DNA of 64,000 nt, taken from Candidatus Hydrogenedentota bacterium (GTDB lineage: Bacteria; Hydrogenedentota; Hydrogenedentia; Hydrogenedentales; JAEUWI01). Position 1 is the stretch's first letter; each line of letters begins with the position of its first letter. The stretch covers positions 1 to 64,000 of the forward strand of contig JAEUWI010000040.1 in assembly GCA_016791475.1 (NCBI GenBank), read 5' to 3'. This document shows positions 8,687 through 21,589 of this stretch, piece by piece. The notes under the pieces were generated by a model. The model saw only the letters and a list, made by a program, of their open reading frames with translations, was not told the origin of the DNA and did not search any database. The position numbers were made by a program, and so were the translations under genes.

Positions 8687-9883
8687 ATGGTGAGCGGGAT
8701 TCCCCAGTTCTTCCAGTCCATTGCGGCCCTGCCGGTGGCGAAATCGATCCAGCCCGGTCAGACCTATGCCGCCGTCGTGCGGCTGCAGGACAACGTGCTC
8801 GTACTTGCCGCGGGCCGGCTCCAGATTCCCCTGGATGACGGTACCGGCCTGATGCCGGGCCAGCGTGTGACCTTTCAACTCTCGACCACGGCGGCCGGGG
8901 CCCAACTGACCATTACGCCGGAAACGGCCACTGGGTCGACGACGGGTGCGACGACCCAGCCCAACCTCGCCCGCGTCCTCGCACCGATCCTTGAATCCCT
9001 GGGCAAATTGGAACTCGCCCCGCGAATTCACGGGATGATTCCCCGCCATGCACCGGCGACACTCTCGTCTCTCCAGCCCCTGCTGACGGTATTGCTCTCC
9101 GAGCGCGCGCCCGGCGTGGACTTGGAACAGTTCAGCCAGATTCTGGCGTCCGCCGCAAACCAGAGCGGACTCGGGCCGGGGACCGTCCAGGCGATTGCCC
9201 AGTGGCTCGGTCTCGTGCCTCCGACGGACAGCGCCGCGTGGCACGCACTCGTGCTCCGGAGCCGGGCGGAACAGGCGGCCACCGCGCGCCTCGCCGCCGC
9301 CCTGAAAGCCGGGGGTGATACCAAGGGGCTGTCGTCGCTTAAAGATTCAGCGGCCAGCCTCGCGGATCGCTTGCTCTCCGATCCAGCCTTGCTCCAGTCG
9401 CTGAAGGAGGAAGGCGAGCTGGAGCCTTTCAAGGCCCTCGCCCATCGCATTCACGAGCGGGCCGCGGGCGCGGAGATGCAGAACCTCCGCGCGCTGGACC
9501 AGTCCTATCAATTCATCGAGCTACCCGTCCGCGAAAGTCATGGATTCAATCGGGCGCAGATTCACACCTTTCAGGATTCGTCGGGGACGGGCCGCGAAAA
9601 TGGCGCCGCCGTGCATCGCACCGTGCTGGACCTGGACACCACCCAACTCGGCGCGCTCTGGGTGGCTCTGCAGAGCGCGGGCAATCAGTGCGGCTGCCAC
9701 TTCCGCGTGGAAGACCCCGAGGTACTCGCGCTGCTCGAAAGCGAGGCGCCCGCGCTGGAGGCGGCGCTGGCGGAGGCCGGTTTCGCCAGGGCCACCGTCA
9801 CCGCGACCCTGTGGGACGGCAACCGGGACGAGGCGCTCATCACCCTCCTCGCGCCCTATCAGAAGCTGGATCTGGAAGCATGA
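8687..9883 (+). CDS. fliK: Flagellar hook-length control protein FliK-like
   Basis: The 398-residue protein has an N-terminal barrel-like segment (about 20-80, AAVVRLQDNVLVLAAGRLQI, then GLMPGQRVTFQL) seen in FliK relatives. A helical, low-complexity middle follows. The C-terminal domain (about 280-395) has VLDLDTTQLGALWVAL followed by FRVEDPEVLALL and a leucine-rich helix, the pattern of the Flg_hook domain. FliK measures the hook and switches export specificity through FlhB. This fits its overlap (ATGA) with the FlhB-like gene that follows. Confidence 0.75.
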   Translation: MVSGIPQFFQSIAALPVAKSIQPGQTYAAVVRLQDNVLVLAAGRLQIPLDDGTGLMPGQRVTFQLSTTAAGAQLTITPETATGSTTGATTQPNLARVLAPILESLGKLELAPRIHGMIPRHAPATLSSLQPLLTVLLSERAPGVDLEQFSQILASAANQSGLGPGTVQAIAQWLGLVPPTDSAAWHALVLRSRAEQAATARLAAALKAGGDTKGLSSLKDSAASLADRLLSDPALLQSLKEEGELEPFKALAHRIHERAAGAEMQNLRALDQSYQFIELPVRESHGFNRAQIHTFQDSSGTGRENGAAVHRTVLDLDTTQLGALWVALQSAGNQCGCHFRVEDPEVLALLESEAPALEAALAEAGFARATVTATLWDGNRDEALITLLAPYQKLDLEA

Positions 9884-10164
9884 TGGATCCCGCGCCCCCC
9901 GAAAAGCGCCAGCAGGCCGTCGCCATTCGCTACAAGGCCGAGGAAGATGCCGCCCCGCGCGTGATCGCAAAAGGCCAGGGGCTCCTGGCGGAGCGCATCA
10001 TGGAGATCGCCCGCGCCGAGGGCATCCACATCAAAGAAGACCCGGATCTCGTGGGGCTGCTGGCCAAGCTGGACGTGGACACGGCCATTCCCGAGGAGCT
10101 CTACAAGGCCGTAGCCGAGGTGCTGGCTTTTGTGTATCGACTTAACCGGGGTTATGGGAAATGA
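9880..10164 (+). CDS. FlhB C-terminal-domain homologue (FlhX type)
   Basis: The 94-residue protein corresponds only to the cytoplasmic C-terminal part of FlhB/YscU. It contains APRVIAKGQGLLAERIMEIA, EDPDLVGLLAKLD and IPEELYKAVAEVLAFVYRLN, the conserved core after the self-cleavage site. The membrane domain and the NPTH autocleavage motif are absent, as in the FlhX paralogues that can stand in for the cleaved C-terminal fragment. The ATG at 9880 overlaps the fliK stop. It is the last gene of the flagellar run; no clear terminator follows. Confidence 0.85.
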   Translation: MMDPAPPEKRQQAVAIRYKAEEDAAPRVIAKGQGLLAERIMEIARAEGIHIKEDPDLVGLLAKLDVDTAIPEELYKAVAEVLAFVYRLNRGYGK

Positions 10165-10240
10165 GGCGACGCTGTCTCGATTGCAAAGGCTAACCGCAAT
10201 CTTACGCAAATGCTCCCAGATTCTTGGCGTGAGATTTGAA

Positions 10241-10271
10241 CCGCGAATGAACGCGAATAAACGCGAATAAG
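10241..10271. repeat. Decamer tandem repeat CGCGAATRAA
   Basis: Three tandem decamers (CGCGAATGAA, CGCGAATAAA, CGCGAATAAG) lie here. The same unit, in both orientations, recurs at 48929-49038. The gap 10165-10728 holds no gene I can support. Besides this repeat it contains the palindrome at 10501-10600 and two short hairpins at 10633-10677. Confidence 0.75.
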
Positions 10272-10500
10272 AAAATTAAGCGCTGGCGGTCTTGGGCATC
10301 CACGAACTCAGCAGCGAACCACGCCGGAATTGGTCCATTGGCCGGGGTCAAGTCAACGTCCCAGGAGACTTCCGAAACATCAGAAAAGTACCCGCAAGCC
10401 GGATGGGCCAGAATTCATCAGGCTCCGCCGTTCCACCGTCAATCTTTGTGACGATAATGGGGGAGACTAACCGCCGTTGACAGTATATACTTCCGCCGTA

Positions 10501-10600
10501 TTAGCTCCGAAGGAGCGGCATATCGTAGCCCAGGTCGAAGACGCGCCCACCACGGCGCGTCTTCGACCTGGGCTACGATATGCCGTCCCTGCGGGACTAA
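10501..10600. repeat. REPIN-like 100-base double palindrome
   Basis: A perfect 32-base inverted repeat (10516-10547 and 10554-10585) surrounds a 6-base loop. Each outer end carries its own small hairpin (CTCC-GAA-GGAG at 10505-10515 and TCCC-TGC-GGGA at 10586-10596), and the element ends in TTAG and CTAA. Two inverted REP-like units facing each other is the form of REPINs, which are moved by RAYT transposases. No transposase gene is in the window. Confidence 0.8.
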
Positions 10601-10632
10601 AACCCAACGTGACTTTACATTCAATCCACCGC

Positions 10633-10686
10633 GGCTCCTTTTAGGAGCCTTCCTCATACCACCGGTTCTACCGGTGGCTACTGATT
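10633..10686 (+). terminator. Two short hairpins, second followed by T-run
   Basis: GGCTCCT-TTT-AGGAGCC (10633-10649) is followed by CCACCGG-TTCTA-CCGGTGG (10659-10677) and then ACTGATTTTTT. The second may end transcription coming from the flagellar side, although it is more than 490 bases past the last gene. It could instead be another repeat fragment. Confidence 0.35.
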
Positions 10687-10728
10687 TTTTCAATTTGCTG
10701 AATACTACCAAGGAGGATAGCGTTTCCC

Positions 10729-11007
10729 ATGATATGCCTTTGCGGACACCAGTTCATTCCCGAGCCAAGGGTCAGGGAGCGCACCTCCTTCGCAGTTATC
10801 TCCGATGCAAAATACGGGCGATTTCTTGCATCGGAGCGAAAGATCCGCGAGGCGTCGACTCGTGAAGAGAGCCTCACGGCCATTGCCCAGAGCGCTCGAC
10901 TTGTAGGCAGCCTGCGAGCGTGCCCGGTGTGTGCGCGGCTGGTATTTGTCCATCCGGGTGGGGAGAAGGTGGAGTACTTCAAACGGGAAATAGATCAGGA
11001 TGTTTGA
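10729..11007 (+). CDS. Small protein with paired Cys motifs, unknown
   Basis: This 92-residue protein is not recognised. CLCGHQF at the N-terminus and CPVCARLVFVHP near residues 66-77 could together bind one zinc ion, in the manner of a zinc ribbon. AGGAGG lies at 10711-10716, 12 bases before the ATG. It overlaps the next gene by 8 bases, so the two form a pair. The codon use is plainer and the local GC lower than in the flagellar operon, which may indicate acquired DNA. Confidence 0.6.
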   Translation: MICLCGHQFIPEPRVRERTSFAVISDAKYGRFLASERKIREASTREESLTAIAQSARLVGSLRACPVCARLVFVHPGGEKVEYFKREIDQDV

Positions 11008-11800
11008 GATAGCCTTTGACCGGAAAATTGAGGCGCGCTGTGAGGCACATTTCAATGCAGTACTCGAACGCCGGGCCGAGGGCGCTTCCGAAGGATGCTC
11101 TCTTGGATTGTCGGTGACCGATATGTGGGAAAAATGCGAAGACGTCGCCCGTCGCGTTGCGATCTTGTCCGACATGGAGCAGCGCTTTCCCCTGGCCGGG
11201 GAGTATGACAATGACCTCGAATACGAAACTGACCTGAGGCCGTGGACCTTCTCGAACCTCCTTCTCGCCATTTCTCACGTGCTCGTCTTTCAACCGGACC
11301 GGGCATCCGATCACTTGGGCCTGTTCGCATCAACCATCGAAATCGAGCGCCTCTTATTCCACGATCGACTTGACTCAGTATCCGTTGCCGGGCGGTGGCC
11401 GTCCGATCTTCGCCGCCAGTATATTCGGATACGCAACTATCGCTTGGAGAGTGATCCACTGGGTAGGTTGACGGTACTGCCACTATCGGAATTCGATGCG
11501 CATGAAGACGACCTGTATCGTTCGTTTCGGGATAACTACATATTGCTGGACGATCTGGACGAAGAGTACGAACTGTACATTCGCCAGTTTTGCCGACTGA
11601 CGCTCGAACTCGCGGGCTATTGTGCTGGCTTCTGTGAAGCTATGGCGGCGTGGGTGGGGGATGAACGCGTTGGTGATATGGATACCGAATCGGAGCTTCA
11701 GGTGATCGCCCGAATCACGCTTTACGCAAGATCCATCGCGGCCTTTGGACTCCGATTTGGATACGCCTCCTGGCTGGAAACACTTGATTCTCGATATTGA
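11000..11800 (+). CDS. Unknown 266-residue protein
   Basis: Not recognised. The protein is acidic and probably soluble and helical, with no membrane segment and no motif I can name. Blocks such as LEYETDLRPWTFSNLLLAIS and YIRQFCRLTLELAGYCAGF suggest a folded single domain. It starts inside the preceding zinc-ribbon-like gene (8-base overlap), which implies a joint function. The GC content is lower than that of the flanking genes. Confidence 0.6.
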   Translation: MFEIAFDRKIEARCEAHFNAVLERRAEGASEGCSLGLSVTDMWEKCEDVARRVAILSDMEQRFPLAGEYDNDLEYETDLRPWTFSNLLLAISHVLVFQPDRASDHLGLFASTIEIERLLFHDRLDSVSVAGRWPSDLRRQYIRIRNYRLESDPLGRLTVLPLSEFDAHEDDLYRSFRDNYILLDDLDEEYELYIRQFCRLTLELAGYCAGFCEAMAAWVGDERVGDMDTESELQVIARITLYARSIAAFGLRFGYASWLETLDSRY

Positions 11801-11881
11801 TGGGTTGGCGTGTGTATTCTGGTCGTCTGACGTGATCACAGCCTTGCAACGGGCTCCCGAACCTGCAACGTGATCGTGCAC

Positions 11882-11910
11882 GGCTGGGAGCGTCTTCGAC
11901 GCTCCCAGCC
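11882..11910 (+). terminator. 13-base-pair hairpin after unknown gene
   Basis: GGCTGGGAGCGTC and GACGCTCCCAGCC form a perfect stem with a TTC loop, followed by ATTCGCATTTTTG. It lies 82 bases after the unknown gene and may be its terminator or a REP-type hairpin. The rest of 11801-12181 shows only two copies of GGACGGTCCCG (near 12078 and 12167) and no gene. Confidence 0.5.
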
Positions 11911-12181
11911 ATTCGCATTTTTGTTGCAGTATCAAGCCGTGGCGAGAAGTCGGCGACTCGACCCCATTCGTCTGAAGTGTTATCAAACTCCTTCGCTACG
12001 TGATTGTGTTTGAGGGTGGCACCCGGAATAAACTCCAACTGCACCAGATCATGCCTGTAAGTTAGTGAAATTCGGGACGGTCCCGCACGCCTGATCGTTG
12101 CCGCTCTTCCGCAGGGGCTGCGCGACTCGCGGTGACCTTGGCTTTGCGGGTGCCCTTGCGTGCAGGACGGTCCCGTCGCCT

Positions 12182-12754
<573 letters not shown>

Positions 12755-12802
12755 GACCATCTCCCTGTTCGTACGCTGCAAAAGCGTGGGCCGAGTATGA
12801 AC

Positions 12803-12834
12803 AAAAAACAGCGGAGGCGCGAGACCTCCGCTGT
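12803..12834 (-). terminator. Rho-independent terminator of PKD lipoprotein gene
   Basis: ACAGCGGAGG (12808-12817) and CCTCCGCTGT (12825-12834) pair around a 7-base loop. Read on the minus strand, the stem is followed by six T residues. It lies 60 bases after the stop of the PKD gene and just ahead of the channel gene. Confidence 0.85.
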
Positions 12835-12893
12835 CCGTAACAACGTTCATTCTGGCCGCCGATTATACAGGCAAAAGCGCGGCCGATCTTGTT

Positions 12894-15032
12894 TTATTCG
12901 GCCCCTACGAGGATGGGGGCGTCGAGTTCAATGAGGCCATCGCTGGTGAGCCAGTCGGCCGCGTCGTCGTCCAGGGCCGACTTCGTGCAGATGCCGGCAC
13001 GGAGCAACTCCTTCTTGTGCTCGAAGAGCTTCTTGCTGCCCGAGGCCAGCTCGAAGCCGAGGATGCCAAAGTTATAACCCGCGGCGCCCTGGAAGAGGGC
13101 GTCCGCCGACTGACAGGGGTTGATGCCGGGGGTGTAGGCGCCGCCGACGAGAAACGCGACCTGGGCCCAGGGCACGAGGGTGCCGCCCGCGATGCTCAGC
13201 GTCACGCGGGGGAAACCGATGCCGAAGTTGGCGGAGATGGCGCTGGAGGCGCCGGTCTGGTGGATGGCATCGCCGAAGGTGGTGTTGCCCGCGCGCCCGC
13301 CGGCCGTTACTTCGGTGCCGTTGAAGGAGAACCCGAGGTCGCTGTCGTACTTGAAGACCGTTCCGACCTGGGCGCTGCCGTCAAGGGGCACCACCGCGTT
13401 GGCCACAAACTGGGCGCCGACGCTCAGCGTGGCGGGGATATAGGCGATAGCAAAAGGGATCTTGAGAATAGGAATGGGCAGCTTGAAGTCGAGGGCGTCG
13501 GTGCCGGATCCCGCCATGACGAGCTTGAGGTCCGTATTGCCGCGCAGACCCTTGAGTTCATGACCGAAATTGGTGAGCTGGCCGCTCTCGAACAGAATCT
13601 GGTTCTTGTTGCGGAATTGCTCGAACTGGCCCTTGGCGGTGAACCGCGCCTTCACGCCCGCGCCGATGCCCTTGGTCACCGTAAACTCGAAATCGGCGGC
13701 CGTCTTCTTCAGCACCACCGCGAGTTCGTATTTATAGTCGCCCTGCTCGAAGTTGATGTTGATCGGCGTGTCCGCCTTCACGGGGAACTCGCCCACGCCG
13801 GGGATCTCGATGCTCTTGACGGTCTCCGCCGTGAACTGAACCCCATAGTCCCACGAAATTTCACCGTCGGTGAAGATCTCGTTGAGGGGCATTTCTTCAA
13901 CTTCGAGATAGATCTCGTCGCCGGTTACATCAAGCACGGATATGCGGCCCACATCGATCCCGTCCAGGATGAGCGGTTCGCCCAGGGCAATGTTCAGCCC
14001 CAGCCGGTCGGTCTCGGTCTTGTCCAGCAGATAGGCGTGTTCCTCCGGGTTCCACTGGAGGATGACGTTCTCCAGCTCGGCCTCGGGCACGCGGAGCACC
14101 GCCGCGGCAAGGGTTACCTCGAAGGTGGAGGTGTCGGGCTCCATGGCGGTTTCTTCCGCGACCGTGATGAAGTCCGTCTTAGTTTCCGTGTCCAATCCAT
14201 CCAGCGTGGTGACCGTCAAGCTCACGGTGTAACTGCCCGCCGCGCTGTAGATGTGGGAGGGGTTCTCCCCTTCGCTGGTGCCGCCGTCACCGAAATCCCA
14301 GCGCCAGGTCGTGATGGGGCTGGTGCCTTCGGTCGATTCATCCGTGAACTGGACCGTGAGCGGCGCGTTGCCTGTCACCACGTCCGCACTGAAGGCCGCC
14401 GTCGGGGCCGTGCCCGAACCGGAGGTCACGGTGATCACATTGGCCCGAATCTCTTCGTCACTTCCGTCATCGGAGGTCACCGTCAGCGAGACGTTGTAGG
14501 TTCCGGCATTCTCGTAGACGTGCGAAGGGTTCTCCTCGGTGCTCGTCTCGCCGTCGCCGAAATCCCAGGTCCAGGCCTCGACCGGGCTGCTGCCATCGAC
14601 CGAATCATCGGTGAACTGAACCGTGAGTGGCGCGGGGCCGGAAGTCGGGGTTGCCGAAAAGTCCGCCGTGGGCGCGCTGGGGGTCCCGGTCCCCACGGTG
14701 ATGAAGTTCGTCTTGGTTTCCGTGTCCGACCCATCCTCCGAGGTTACGGTCAGGGAGACGGTATACGTCCCGTCGGTCTCGTAGGCGTAGGTGGGGTTCT
14801 CTTCCGTGCTGATGTTCCCATCACCGAAGGACCACGCCCAGGTGGTAATGGGACTGGTGCCATCGGTGGACTGATCCGTGAAGCCCACGGTCAGGGGCGC
14901 GGCGCCCGAAGTCGGGGTCGCCGTGAAGGCGGCCGAGGGCGGGGTGGTCTCGGGGGTAGGCGGGCACCCGCTCAGGTTGGCCGCGAGGGACGCAAGTCCA
15001 AGGGTGGCAAGGATTAGGCGAAGCAATGGCAT
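12894..15032 (-). CDS. Lipoprotein with three PKD domains
   Basis: The 712-residue protein starts with a lipoprotein signal (LILATLGLASLAANLSGC), so it is probably anchored to a membrane and exposed outside. Three PKD domains follow in tandem (about 33-112, 120-200, 208-290). Each has the family core FGDG, in contexts such as WAWSFGDG, WTWDFGDG and WRWDFGDG, and TYTVSLTVT-like strands. The remaining roughly 400 residues are rich in beta-type sequence and are not recognised. PKD domains usually bind carbohydrate or protein at the surface. The ATG at 15032 starts the lipoprotein signal; GGAGAG lies upstream. A terminator follows at 12834-12803. Confidence 0.85.
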   Translation of the reverse strand: MPLLRLILATLGLASLAANLSGCPPTPETTPPSAAFTATPTSGAAPLTVGFTDQSTDGTSPITTWAWSFGDGNISTEENPTYAYETDGTYTVSLTVTSEDGSDTETKTNFITVGTGTPSAPTADFSATPTSGPAPLTVQFTDDSVDGSSPVEAWTWDFGDGETSTEENPSHVYENAGTYNVSLTVTSDDGSDEEIRANVITVTSGSGTAPTAAFSADVVTGNAPLTVQFTDESTEGTSPITTWRWDFGDGGTSEGENPSHIYSAAGSYTVSLTVTTLDGLDTETKTDFITVAEETAMEPDTSTFEVTLAAAVLRVPEAELENVILQWNPEEHAYLLDKTETDRLGLNIALGEPLILDGIDVGRISVLDVTGDEIYLEVEEMPLNEIFTDGEISWDYGVQFTAETVKSIEIPGVGEFPVKADTPININFEQGDYKYELAVVLKKTAADFEFTVTKGIGAGVKARFTAKGQFEQFRNKNQILFESGQLTNFGHELKGLRGNTDLKLVMAGSGTDALDFKLPIPILKIPFAIAYIPATLSVGAQFVANAVVPLDGSAQVGTVFKYDSDLGFSFNGTEVTAGGRAGNTTFGDAIHQTGASSAISANFGIGFPRVTLSIAGGTLVPWAQVAFLVGGAYTPGINPCQSADALFQGAAGYNFGILGFELASGSKKLFEHKKELLRAGICTKSALDDDAADWLTSDGLIELDAPILVGAE

Positions 15033-15294
15033 GTTCACGGACTTCTCTCCAAGTGGGGCGAGTGGGGCTGCCACGCGTACGCCACATCGGGGAACACGAG
15101 CCCACCCGCGCTGTCAAGAGTTTAATGGTCGAGGCGCGGTTGAATCAACTCGAAAGTGGCCCGGCCCGGAGGCAAACCAACGGGAATGGAGCGCGTTGGC
15201 AAATCGTTACGTATAGCACGCTCCGGCGATTCCTCCCTTCGGCCCTCCGGCCTGTTCTGGAACAGAACACCGCGGGGCGGTACGCCACAAGTGG

Positions 15295-15325
15295 TTGGCA
15301 TTAAACCATGAACATACAGTAGAAT
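15295..15325 (+). promoter_or_regulatory. Possible promoter of pyruvate:ferredoxin oxidoreductase gene
   Basis: TTGGCA at 15295-15300 and TAGAAT at 15320-15325 are separated by 19 bases, longer than ideal. A perfect palindrome CTGTTC-TG-GAACAG lies just upstream (15252-15265) and may bind a regulator. A hairpin (CCGCCTG/CAGGCGG, 15403-15425) lies in the presumed leader. The gap 15033-15510 holds no gene besides these. Confidence 0.35.
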
Positions 15326-15510
15326 ACCCCGCTGCAATCCGGATACCTTCGAGTGCAAGGGCTGTGAGTCCCGGATTGCGGATCCAGATATCCACCAGGA
15401 ACCCGCCTGTATTTTTTGCAGGCGGCCCCCATATACGCCCGCGGTTACGATTACCCGCGGCGCGCGATTTCGAGCAATCGGAACGGGCAATGAAGGAAAG
15501 GCACCAGTCC

Positions 15511-20151
<4,641 letters not shown>

Positions 20152-20177
20152 GCGATTGCCGGATATAGTGAACTGCG

Positions 20178-20216
20178 ATCACCCGCGCTTCGAAATGAGG
20201 CGCGGGTGATTTTTTT
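20178..20216 (+). terminator. Rho-independent terminator of oxidoreductase gene
   Basis: ATCACCCGCGC (20178-20188) pairs with GCGCGGGTGAT (20200-20210), followed by six T residues. It sits 26 bases after the stop codon. Confidence 0.92.
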
Positions 20217-20260
20217 GATCGGGGCGGGAAGGGGACTTTTCTTTTCTGATTTGCGCTGGT

Positions 20261-20334
20261 ATAACCGATACGACGGATGGGACCGATAGGACGGATACCT
20301 CAATCGGTCCTATCCGTCGAATCCGTCCTGTAAG
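20261..20334. repeat. Inverted nonamer repeat (GAYNGACSG type)
   Basis: Units such as GATACGACG, GATGGGACC and GATAGGACG run to the right in 20261-20297, and the same units run inverted in 20303-20334 (ATCGGTCC, TATCCGTCG, AATCCGTCC). Together they can form a large hairpin. The unit is a variant of the nonamer at 2217-2342; the closest relative is inside the 53834-53979 element. No heptamer arrays flank this copy. Confidence 0.8.
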
Positions 20335-20359
20335 TCACGATGCTGCAAGCCGAGGCCTA

Positions 20360-20388
20360 TTGACATGCCGCCAGGCGAATGCTTTAAT
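20360..20388 (+). promoter_or_regulatory. Sigma-70 promoter of antitoxin remnant
   Basis: TTGACA (20360-20365), a 17-base spacer and TTTAAT (20383-20388) form a near-consensus promoter 41 bases before the antitoxin ATG. The same pair of boxes and the same spacing, each with TGC before the -10 box, recur before the PIN toxin at 22851-22879. Confidence 0.7.
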
Positions 20389-20429
20389 TGCATAGAAGGG
20401 CCAAGCACTTGGTCTCGAGGTCCCATCGC

Positions 20430-20657
20430 ATGACCATCGATCAACTGAAAAGCGAAATTGGGAAAATCGGACTCGCCGACAGACTGTTACTTGTCGAAGA
20501 TGTTTGGGATTCTATCGCGGACGAGAATGAGTCGCTTCCGATGCCAGAATGGCACCGAAGAGAACTCGATCGCTGATCCGAGGAGCAGCGGAAGGGGGAG
20601 CTTGAGTTCCACGAAGGGGAGCAGGTTCATGGAGTCATCCGAGAGCAGTACAAGTAA
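20430..20657 (+). pseudogene. RelB/ParD-type addiction-module antitoxin with in-frame stop
   Basis: The reading frame MTIDQLKSEIGKIGLADRLL, then VEDVWDSIADENESLPMPEW, resembles the small addiction-module component antitoxins (about 70-75 residues). It ends at TGA 20574-20576 after 48 residues (ELDR-stop). Translation past the stop continues in the same frame for 26 sensible residues (SEEQRKGELEFHEGEQ and on) to TAA at 20657. A single change of CGA to TGA would explain this. No toxin gene follows: 20658-20713 holds only a short unrecognisable stretch before a gene on the other strand. It is probably a dead toxin-antitoxin remnant, unless TGA is read through. Confidence 0.7.
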
Positions 20658-20713
20658 AAGGATTCTCTCATCCCGCGGGCCTTGGAAAAATCGGTCACTT
20701 CCCGATGGGCATG

Positions 20714-21286
20714 CTACTGATCCGCCAACTTTCTTAGCTCATCCGCCAACTCTCGATTGACGGATCCACTCTTCGTCAGGGTTGCAACCATTTCTGTTAC
20801 TTCAACACTCGTACAGTTCTTGTGTTCAGGGCCCTGTAGCACTCCCGCAGGTCCGGGTTTGGTCGCCTTGAGGCCGTCAGCGACAGGCTTGGAATACGAT
20901 GCGACCGTTTTTCGTGAGACCAGGCTGGTCGTCGGTTGCTTCCTCTGATCCACGATACTTCGCTGCGGTGTGCAGGAGCAGACGACTCTTTTTACGGGAT
21001 CAGTCGTGAACATGTAGACTTCTTCGCTTTTCTTCCAGCGTCTGGTCTGCAGCCAGCCAGCATCTTCGGCGATTTCATTCCACACCACGATGTTGGCTTG
21101 ATCTGGCGAAAAGCGCCAGGTCGCTTCCCAAACTACGGTAGACGTATTGCCATCATTTTCAGCGAATACAGTAATTCCGGGACTCTTTGAAGGCGAGATT
21201 TCCCGGTAGCTGATTCTCCTCCAAGCGGAGGAGGCCGCGTCCGCAAGAACTAAGACAATGCACCCGAAAATTAACAATTGCTTCAT
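20714..21286 (-). CDS. Unknown exported protein
   Basis: Not recognised. The 190-residue protein starts with a signal peptide (KQLLIFGCIVLVLADAASSA), followed by a mature part with VVWEATWRFSPDQANIVVWN and a C-terminal polar, helical tail (VNRELADELRKLAD). AGGAGG lies just before the ATG at 21286, which fixes the start. It stands between the antitoxin remnant and the sugar dehydrogenase gene and has no obvious partner. Confidence 0.6.
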   Translation of the reverse strand: MKQLLIFGCIVLVLADAASSAWRRISYREISPSKSPGITVFAENDGNTSTVVWEATWRFSPDQANIVVWNEIAEDAGWLQTRRWKKSEEVYMFTTDPVKRVVCSCTPQRSIVDQRKQPTTSLVSRKTVASYSKPVADGLKATKPGPAGVLQGPEHKNCTSVEVTEMVATLTKSGSVNRELADELRKLADQ

Positions 21287-21535
21287 AAGCCCTCCTGAAA
21301 AAGCGCGCAAGGCAGTCCTGTGCAGTCGAGCCGAGCAGGTCTTACAGGCCATGCCGTGCGTCGGGTGTCGACTTAGACGACTATATCACAAGAGTCCCAA
21401 GCGCAAGGATAAAAATTCGAAGCTTTCAGTCACAACAGCCACTCGCCAGCGGGCCCTCCGCGAGAGCGCGATTCCAAGCTGCTAATTGCCACAACCATGC
21501 AATTGCTTGAGCCGCGCCACCCGGATCCCGTAGCA

Positions 21536-21573
21536 TGGTGGGCCGAACGGGGAATCGAACCTTTACCTACCCA
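21536..21573 (-). other. Possible tRNA 3'-end fragment
   Basis: Read on the minus strand, this stretch contains GGTTCGATTCCCC, like a T-arm, followed by an acceptor-like strand ending GGCCCACCA. No matching 5' half lies within 100 bases, and T-stem pairing is poor, so it is not a complete tRNA. Such 3' ends are left behind at integration sites. The gap 21287-21589 otherwise shows no feature. Confidence 0.35.
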
Positions 21574-21589
21574 ATGGAGTCTTTATCGA

